Assembly: GCA_021799555.1 (NCBI GenBank)
Contig: JAJZAG010000066.1
Span: forward strand, 1-13,362
Length of the DNA stretch: 13,362 nucleotides
Source: Deltaproteobacteria bacterium
GTDB taxonomy: Bacteria > Desulfobacterota > Binatia > Binatales > Binataceae
Direction: 5' to 3'
A program made the position numbers and the translations under genes. Below the pieces are notes generated by a model, which was given only the letters and a program-made list of their open reading frames with translations, was not told the DNA's origin and made no database searches. Shown here in pieces: positions 6,971-10,915 of the stretch; positions within the stretch are counted from its first letter, which is position 1; each line of letters starts with the position of its first letter.

Positions 6971-7558
6971 ATGGAAGCGCAGGCAACGCCCAAATTGATT
7001 TTGACCGGCTTCATGGCGACCGGCAAAAGCGTGGTGGGCCCGCTCGTCGCGCGGCGCCTCGGATGGCGTTTCGTTGATTCCGACGCCGAGGTGGCGGCTC
7101 GCGCGGGCAAGTCGATCGCGGCGGTCTTCGCCGACGAGGGTGAGGCGCGAATGCGCGCGCTCGAGCGCGAGGTGATCGCGGCGCTGGCGCGCGACCGCAG
7201 GCGGTGCGCGCAATGCGGGCGGCGGCGCCCGGCGGTGATCGCGACCGGCGGCGGTGCGATCGTCGAAGAGGCGAATTTTGCGGAGATGCACGCGGCGGGC
7301 GTGGTGATTTGCCTGAGCGCGAGGCCCGAGGTGATCGCGCGGCGGGTCGCGCGCACGGCGGCGCGGCGACCCAAGCTCGCTGAAGGCGGAAAGCCGCTCC
7401 TGGAGCGGATTAACGAACTGATGGCCGAGCGCGCGAGCGCGTATGCGCGCGCTGACGCGACGATCGACACTTCGGAGATCGCGATCGAGGCCGTGGTCGA
7501 ACGCGTGCTCGACGCGTACGCCGCGCATGGCAGAGGGCGATGCAATCTTTGCGCGTAG
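6971..7558 (+). CDS. aroK: shikimate kinase
   Basis: Phosphorylates shikimate at O3 with ATP, two steps before AroC. Over 195 residues it shows a P-loop GFMATGKS (13-20), DSD (36-38) for Mg and shikimate binding, the region GEARMRALE (57-65) where the substrate arginine lies, ATGGGAIV (91-98) as the second shikimate-binding motif, and a lid region ending in RRPKLAEGG (132-140). Two features are unusual. The P-loop has Ala16 where most shikimate kinases have Gly. There are also two CxxC pairs: Cys79/Cys82 in an Arg-rich insertion before the GGG motif, and Cys191/Cys194 at the very C-terminus. The second pair is encoded by the 19 bases that overlap the start of aroB, so it may be forced by that overlap. 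The ribosome-binding site is weak, which suggests dependence on aroC translation. aroK versus aroL cannot be told apart. Confidence 0.95.
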   Translation: MEAQATPKLILTGFMATGKSVVGPLVARRLGWRFVDSDAEVAARAGKSIAAVFADEGEARMRALEREVIAALARDRRRCAQCGRRRPAVIATGGGAIVEEANFAEMHAAGVVICLSARPEVIARRVARTAARRPKLAEGGKPLLERINELMAERASAYARADATIDTSEIAIEAVVERVLDAYAAHGRGRCNLCA

Positions 7559-8619
7559 ACCTGGGCCTGCGCTCGCACGAGGTTCACGTCGGCGCGGGAC
7601 TGCTTGACGAACTTGGCGCGACTGTTCGCCGCGCGGGGCTTGGCGGCATCGGAGCAGCGCTAATCACGGATACGAACGTGGCGCGGCATTATGCGACTCG
7701 CGCGGTAGAATCTCTCAAGCGGGCGAACTTTGCGCCGACAGTGATTGAGATTGCGCCGGGCGAGGCGAGCAAGTCGCTGGCGACGCTCGCGACGGTGTAC
7801 GACAGGATGACGGCGGCGGAAATCGATCGCGCGGGCGTGGTGATCGCACTCGGCGGCGGCGTGGTCGGCGATCTGGCCGGATTCGCCGCGGCGACATACC
7901 TGCGCGGAATCGCGGTCGTGCAGGTTCCGACCACCGTGGTCGCGCAGGTTGATTCCGCGCTGGGCGGGAAGACCGGAGTAAACCACCCGCGCGCGAAAAA
8001 CCTGATCGGCGCGTTCCATCAGCCGCGCGCGATCGTCGCGGACGTTGCAACGCTGGCCACGCTGCCCGAGCGCGAGTACCGCGAGGGATTCGCCGAAGTG
8101 ATTAAGTACGGAGCGATCATGGACGCCGCGATGATCTCCGATCTGGAACGCGACCTCGACCGGATCGCCGGGCGTGATGCGGCAATCCTTGAGGCAGTCG
8201 TGGCGCGCTCGCTGATGCACAAGGCGGCGATCGTCGCGGCGGATGAGCGCGAGACCGGAATTCGCAAGATCCTGAATTTTGGCCATACCCTCGGCCACGC
8301 GCTTGAGGCCAGCGCGGGCTACGGACGTTACCTGCACGGCGAGGCGGTCGCGATCGGGATGGCGGCTGCCGCGGCGCTCTCGGAGCAGCGCGCCGGTCTT
8401 GACGGCCGCGAGGCTGCGCGGTTGGTGCGATTGATTGAGCGCGCGGGACTGCCGACCGCGATGCCGCCGGAGGCGTTTCGCGACGCGGATTTCATATCCG
8501 CGCTGCGGCTCGACAAAAAGCGTGCGGACGGCGGAATCGAGTTCGTGCTGCTGGACCATCTCGGTCACGCGCTGACGCGTAAACTCGGCGTGAGCGAAAT
8601 TCTCTCATCGTTCGCGTAA
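7540..8619 (+). CDS. aroB: 3-dehydroquinate synthase
   Basis: Converts DAHP to 3-dehydroquinate, the second shikimate-pathway step, using NAD and a metal ion. The 359-residue length is normal. Signatures include GGGVVGDLAGF (105-115) for NAD binding, QVPTTVVAQVDSALGGKTGVN (128-148), EGFAEVIKYG (182-191) with metal ligand Glu186, NFGHTLGHA (246-254) with ligand His249, and LHGEAVAIGM (265-274) with ligand His266. The ATG at 7540 lies inside the end of aroK in another frame, giving a 19-bp overlap; GAGGG occurs only two bases before the ATG, so initiation probably relies on coupling to aroK. The N-terminus MQSLRVDLGLRSHEVHVGAG fits the family from its first residues. It is the last gene of the aro operon; a hairpin follows 24 bases after the stop. 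Confidence 0.98.
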   Translation: MQSLRVDLGLRSHEVHVGAGLLDELGATVRRAGLGGIGAALITDTNVARHYATRAVESLKRANFAPTVIEIAPGEASKSLATLATVYDRMTAAEIDRAGVVIALGGGVVGDLAGFAAATYLRGIAVVQVPTTVVAQVDSALGGKTGVNHPRAKNLIGAFHQPRAIVADVATLATLPEREYREGFAEVIKYGAIMDAAMISDLERDLDRIAGRDAAILEAVVARSLMHKAAIVAADERETGIRKILNFGHTLGHALEASAGYGRYLHGEAVAIGMAAAAALSEQRAGLDGREAARLVRLIERAGLPTAMPPEAFRDADFISALRLDKKRADGGIEFVLLDHLGHALTRKLGVSEILSSFA

Positions 8620-8643
8620 TCGGCGCAGTCGCCTCAATCGGCG

Positions 8644-8673
8644 CACAGGCACTGCGCTGCGCGCGCAGTTGTG
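8644..8673 (+). terminator. hairpin after aroB, possible transcript end
   Basis: ACTGCGC (8651-8657) pairs with GCGCAGT (8663-8669) around a TGCGC loop, and CACA (8644-8647) pairs with TGTG (8670-8673) after a three-base bulge, giving an 11-bp stem. It starts 24 bases after the aroB stop. No T run follows, so it may be a 3' stabilising hairpin or part of a Rho-dependent end rather than a classical intrinsic terminator. Confidence 0.4.
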
Positions 8674-8694
8674 GATATGCGATCGCGGTTGCGC

Positions 8695-8735
8695 TTGCAA
8701 TTAGTAATCGAAATGTATGAATATTCTACCGGTAG
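8695..8735 (+). promoter_or_regulatory. promoter-like AT-rich island with a 10-bp palindrome
   Basis: TTGCAA (8695-8700) and TATGAA (8716-8721), spaced 15 bp, resemble sigma-70 boxes, each with four of six matches, in the most AT-rich patch of the region. The perfect palindrome CTACCGGTAG (8726-8735) would sit over the expected transcription start, a usual operator position. Spacing is short of the ideal 17 bp, so this is a candidate only. A transcript from here would give the HTH gene a leader of about 290 nt. Confidence 0.3.
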
Positions 8736-8834
8736 TGATCGTCTGATTGGCAGAGTATCGCGCGTAGTGCGCCGATTACGCGCATTGCTTGTCAGTCGAT
8801 GGCGGTGGATGGTGGCGCGCAGGGGCCGGGAGAT

Positions 8835-8894
8835 AAAGCCTTTACCGGCGTGACGGATAGTGGATTAATGTTCTTGTCAGGACTGGCTTTTTTT
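8835..8894 (+). terminator. possible long-range hairpin followed by seven T
   Basis: AAAGCC (8835-8840) can pair with GGCTTT (8885-8890), and TGAC (8851-8854) with GTCA (8876-8879) inside it, with the T run 8888-8894 at the end. The internal loops are large and uneven, so the structure is weak. If real, it would stop read-through from aroB or attenuate transcription towards the HTH gene. Confidence 0.15.
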
Positions 8895-8971
8895 CCGGAG
8901 CCGGGCTATTGCCAATTGGAAGGTGCTGACGGGCACAAAGCCCAATAGGCGCTGTCATCAACCGGTTAGGT

Positions 8972-8983
8972 CTGTCTGGACAG
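8972..8983. promoter_or_regulatory. CTGTC-TG-GACAG inverted repeat before the HTH gene
   Basis: A perfect 5-2-5 inverted repeat ends 33 bp upstream of the HTH start codon. It is a plausible binding site for an autoregulator or a small RNA hairpin near the ribosome-binding site. It does not match the E. coli LexA pattern, which has eight bases between CTGT and ACAG rather than four. Confidence 0.3.
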
Positions 8984-9016
8984 CAATTATCAAATCAAGC
9001 GGCGCCGAGGTGAGTC

Positions 9017-9253
9017 ATGGATCGAATCGAAGTAATGCAGAGCAGGGTGCTCACCGTACAGGAGGTCTCGAGCTACCTGCGAGTGCATCCGTCAACCATT
9101 TACCGGATGCTCAAGAAAAATCAGCTTCCTGCCTTCCGGGTGGGCAGCGACTGGCGCTTTACGGTCGAGGCGATCGACCAGTGGCGCGAAAAAGCCGAGT
9201 CGGGCGCGCTTGGCGAGCCTGCCGCGCCCGCCGTATCGGAATCGCGCAAGTAA
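9017..9253 (+). CDS. small excisionase/MerR-type helix-turn-helix DNA-binding protein
   Basis: A 78-residue protein made almost only of a winged helix-turn-helix of the excisionase (HTH_17) type. It shows LTVQEVSSYLRVHPSTIYRM (12-31) as the helix-turn-helix, then the basic linker LKKNQLPAF, the wing RVGSDWRF (41-48) and a helix AIDQWREKAES. The last 15 residues are Ala/Pro/Ser-rich and probably unstructured. The ATG at 9017 has a strong ribosome-binding site (GAGGTGA just upstream). In phage and plasmids this fold is an excisionase, but no integrase or attachment site is visible here, and chromosomal copies often act as small transcription factors or nucleoid-associated regulators. It lies downstream of the repeat-rich region at 8620-9016, which it may bind; that is inference. 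It converges on the phosphotriesterase-like gene with 34 bp between. Confidence 0.85.
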   Translation: MDRIEVMQSRVLTVQEVSSYLRVHPSTIYRMLKKNQLPAFRVGSDWRFTVEAIDQWREKAESGALGEPAAPAVSESRK

Positions 9254-9277
9254 GCAGCCGACGACACAAGAGTTGAG

Positions 9278-9309
9278 CCCGCGCCGCTCAACTAAAGTAG
9301 CGGCGCGGG
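9278..9309. terminator. strong hairpin between convergent genes
   Basis: CCCGCGCCGCT (9278-9288) and AGCGGCGCGGG (9299-9309) form a perfect 11-bp, nearly all-GC stem around a 10-base loop, extendable by three pairs (one G-T) on the outside. It lies between the HTH stop (9253) and the convergent hydrolase, whose stop codon (9290-9288) is at the loop edge. It is symmetric, so it could end or protect transcripts from both sides. Neither side has a T run, so efficient intrinsic termination is not certain. Confidence 0.55.
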
Positions 9310-10238
9310 TTCTCCACCAGCATCGCCCGGACCTTATCGTCGGGTACCCCAGCTTTTTTCAGCGCCGGAACTATATTCTTGAGCACGTGAGTCGGCTTCC
9401 AGTTCTCGATAAGCTTGGCGGTTTCGGGCGGCAGATCGAGCCCGCGCCCGAGCCAGCACGCAACCGTATCGTGCGACAACACGAGTTGCTTTTCGTAGCC
9501 GACACCGAGCAGGCCGATAAGCGCGGCGAGCCTGAGTTTGTCGGGATGTACGAAATCCAGGCCGAAGCGGTCGAAGCCCAGGATGCATCCGCGGTCGAGC
9601 ATCGCTGTGTGGTAACCTAAATCGGCAGAGCCACAGCTATGGCCGATCACGACATGCGCCAAATCGACTCCTTCTGAGGCGAAGATTTCGAGCTGCTCAC
9701 AGCCCATCGTTCCGTCTTCGGTATGAGTGGTGATTGGAGCGCCGGTGCGCAAATGGGCGCGTCCGGCGGCGCGCAGACAATTTTCCTCGTACTTCGTCAC
9801 CTGCCCTTTGCCGGTGGCGCACTTGATAATGCCCGCTTTGATTCCGGTGTTGCCGATCCCCTTGGTAAGCTCCTGCACGTAGACTTCCGCGATCTCATCG
9901 ACGCTGCGCTGTCTGAAGTAGGGCGTGCTTCCCAGGTCTTCCTTGTAGAGTCCGGTGGCGCAGATAATGTTGACACCGGTGGCGGAGGCGACTTCGGCCA
10001 TGAAGGTAACGTCGCGCCCGATATCCATCGGGCACGGATCGACGAAAGTGCCGAGGCCCAAGTCCTTGAGTTCTTTGAGCCGTTCAATACAGGCCTTGAG
10101 CGCCGCCTTGCGCTCGAACTTGGGCGCGGCGCAATCGAGTTCCCATCCCGCCCATCCGATCATCAGATGCTCGTGCATCAGGGTGGTGCCGAGATTCTCC
10201 GCGGTGATGGAACTGGTGACGGTATTGATTGATTTCAC
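9288..10238 (-). CDS. phosphotriesterase-family metal-dependent hydrolase
   Basis: A 316-residue TIM-barrel amidohydrolase of the phosphotriesterase (PTE) family. All ligands of a binuclear metal centre are present: HEH (22-24), Lys139 in GIIKCATG as the expected carboxylated lysine, His172 in THTEDG, His200 in GHSCG, and Asp257 in LSHDT. FDRFG (222-226) is a further family mark. Members include true phosphotriesterases, lactonases (PLL) and proteins of unknown role; lactonase-like activity is a reasonable guess, but the sequence does not settle it. No signal peptide is seen, so it is probably cytoplasmic. The start is the GTG at 10238 with a strong ribosome-binding site (GAGGAG on the minus strand, 10251-10246, 7 nt upstream). 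It follows lspA by 94 bp and may have its own promoter. Confidence 0.92.
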   Translation of the reverse strand: MKSINTVTSSITAENLGTTLMHEHLMIGWAGWELDCAAPKFERKAALKACIERLKELKDLGLGTFVDPCPMDIGRDVTFMAEVASATGVNIICATGLYKEDLGSTPYFRQRSVDEIAEVYVQELTKGIGNTGIKAGIIKCATGKGQVTKYEENCLRAAGRAHLRTGAPITTHTEDGTMGCEQLEIFASEGVDLAHVVIGHSCGSADLGYHTAMLDRGCILGFDRFGLDFVHPDKLRLAALIGLLGVGYEKQLVLSHDTVACWLGRGLDLPPETAKLIENWKPTHVLKNIVPALKKAGVPDDKVRAMLVENPRRYFS

Positions 10239-10289
10239 GGCGACGCTCCTCGCTTCCGCGCGGGTCGGGGTGGCGCGGACCTGCGTGCA

Positions 10290-10319
10290 ACGTTAGACCG
10301 GAGCGCGGCGAATCGTCAA
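10290..10319 (-). promoter_or_regulatory. promoter-like motif for the phosphotriesterase-family gene
   Basis: On the minus strand TTGACG (10319-10314) matches five of six -35 bases, and TAACGT (10295-10290) follows after 18 bp with a poor -10 match (three of six). The start would be near 10283, about 45 nt before the GTG. It lies in the 94-bp gap after lspA and could let this gene be expressed apart from ileS-lspA. Confidence 0.3.
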
Positions 10320-10332
10320 ATCGGCGTGTAAA

Positions 10333-10911
10333 TCAATTCGCGGAATGTTCGGCGGAGCCCGGCGAAATCACGCTCGATCGCTCGGGCGAGCCGAGGAACG
10401 AAGCCACGATCACGAGCGTCACCCCGACGGTTATCGCGCTGTCGGCGATGTTGAAGACGGGATAATTCAGGTCGTAGTAATGGACGCGAATAAAATCGAT
10501 CACCTGGCCGCCCGTGGCGCGATCAATGAGGTTGCCCGCCGCGCCGGCGAGGATTAGCGCATAGGCGATCGAGTTGAGGTCGATTTCGCGGCTGCGCGAG
10601 ATCAACGCCAGCAGCACGGCGATCGCCGCGATCGACAACCCAAGCAGCATTGCGGATCGTATCCACGGCGGCATTGCGACAAACATACTGAAGGCCGCGC
10701 CCGGATTGCGCGTGTAGGTTATATCGAACCAATTCGGGATGACTGGGATCGTTTCGTACAGCGCCATGTGCGCAGCGACGTAGTGCTTGCTCCATTGATC
10801 GAGCGCGAGAACGGGCAGCGCGACGAGACCGAGCAGGATCGCAGTGACGCGCAGGCGCGAACCGGCCGGAGCTGCCGGCACGGATTGCTGCGAGGGCGGA
10901 TTCTCGTTCAC
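10333..10911 (-). CDS. lspA: lipoprotein signal peptidase (signal peptidase II)
   Basis: An inner-membrane aspartyl protease that cuts the signal peptide from lipid-modified prolipoproteins. From the GTG at 10911 the protein has 192 residues, slightly longer than the usual 160-170 because of a Pro/Ser-rich N-terminal extension. Four hydrophobic segments are visible, near residues 21-37, 82-104, 114-130 and 152-173. Family motifs are DQWSKHY (38-44), RNPGAAFS (68-75), AGNLIDR (125-131, catalytic Asp130) and NIADSAI (154-160, catalytic Asp157). The frame is open to an ATG at 10971, but that start would overlap ileS by 56 bp. The GTG at 10911, four bases after the ileS stop and 9 nt after AGGG, is preferred. 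The pairing ileS-lspA is common in bacteria and suggests cotranscription. Confidence 0.95.
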   Translation of the reverse strand: MNENPPSQQSVPAAPAGSRLRVTAILLGLVALPVLALDQWSKHYVAAHMALYETIPVIPNWFDITYTRNPGAAFSMFVAMPPWIRSAMLLGLSIAAIAVLLALISRSREIDLNSIAYALILAGAAGNLIDRATGGQVIDFIRVHYYDLNYPVFNIADSAITVGVTLVIVASFLGSPERSSVISPGSAEHSAN

Positions 10912-10915
10912 GAAA

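Larger units (their letters stand above)
8620..9016. other. intergenic region with several inverted repeats
   Basis: This is the longest stretch without a convincing gene. It holds, in order: a bulged hairpin after aroB (8644-8673); an AT-rich island with promoter-like hexamers and the palindrome CTACCGGTAG (8695-8735); a GCCGG/CCGGC pair around TAAAG-C-CTTTA (8825-8849); a seven-T run (8888-8894); CCAATTGG (8912-8919); a nested TGAC[GGGC-ACAAA-GCCC]...GTCA arrangement (8927-8958); AACCGGTT (8960-8967); and CTGTC-TG-GACAG (8972-8983), 33 bases before the ATG of the HTH gene. One 60-codon frame at 8671-8853 has no ribosome-binding site and an Arg-rich shadow-like composition, so I do not call it. 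I recognise no known riboswitch or RNA family. Confidence 0.6.

Noticed and set aside
7660..8568. 302-codon open frame on the minus strand
   Set aside because: Antisense to aroB; typical GC-rich shadow frame.
8671..8853. 60-codon Arg-rich open frame after aroB
   Set aside because: No ribosome-binding site, biased composition and several inverted repeats run through it; more likely non-coding.
8825..8970. Possible cyclic-di-GMP (GEMM) riboswitch because of CAAAGCC-like and CCGGT-like words
   Set aside because: The order of conserved words and the GGGCAAACC segment of that riboswitch class are absent, and the fit is only of short strings.
8972..8983. LexA box
   Set aside because: The spacing between CTGT and ACAG is four bases, not the eight of the E. 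coli-type site; no SOS gene is adjacent.
9017..9253. Excisionase of an integrated element
   Set aside because: No integrase, tRNA attachment site, direct repeats or phage genes are present in the window, and composition does not change around it.
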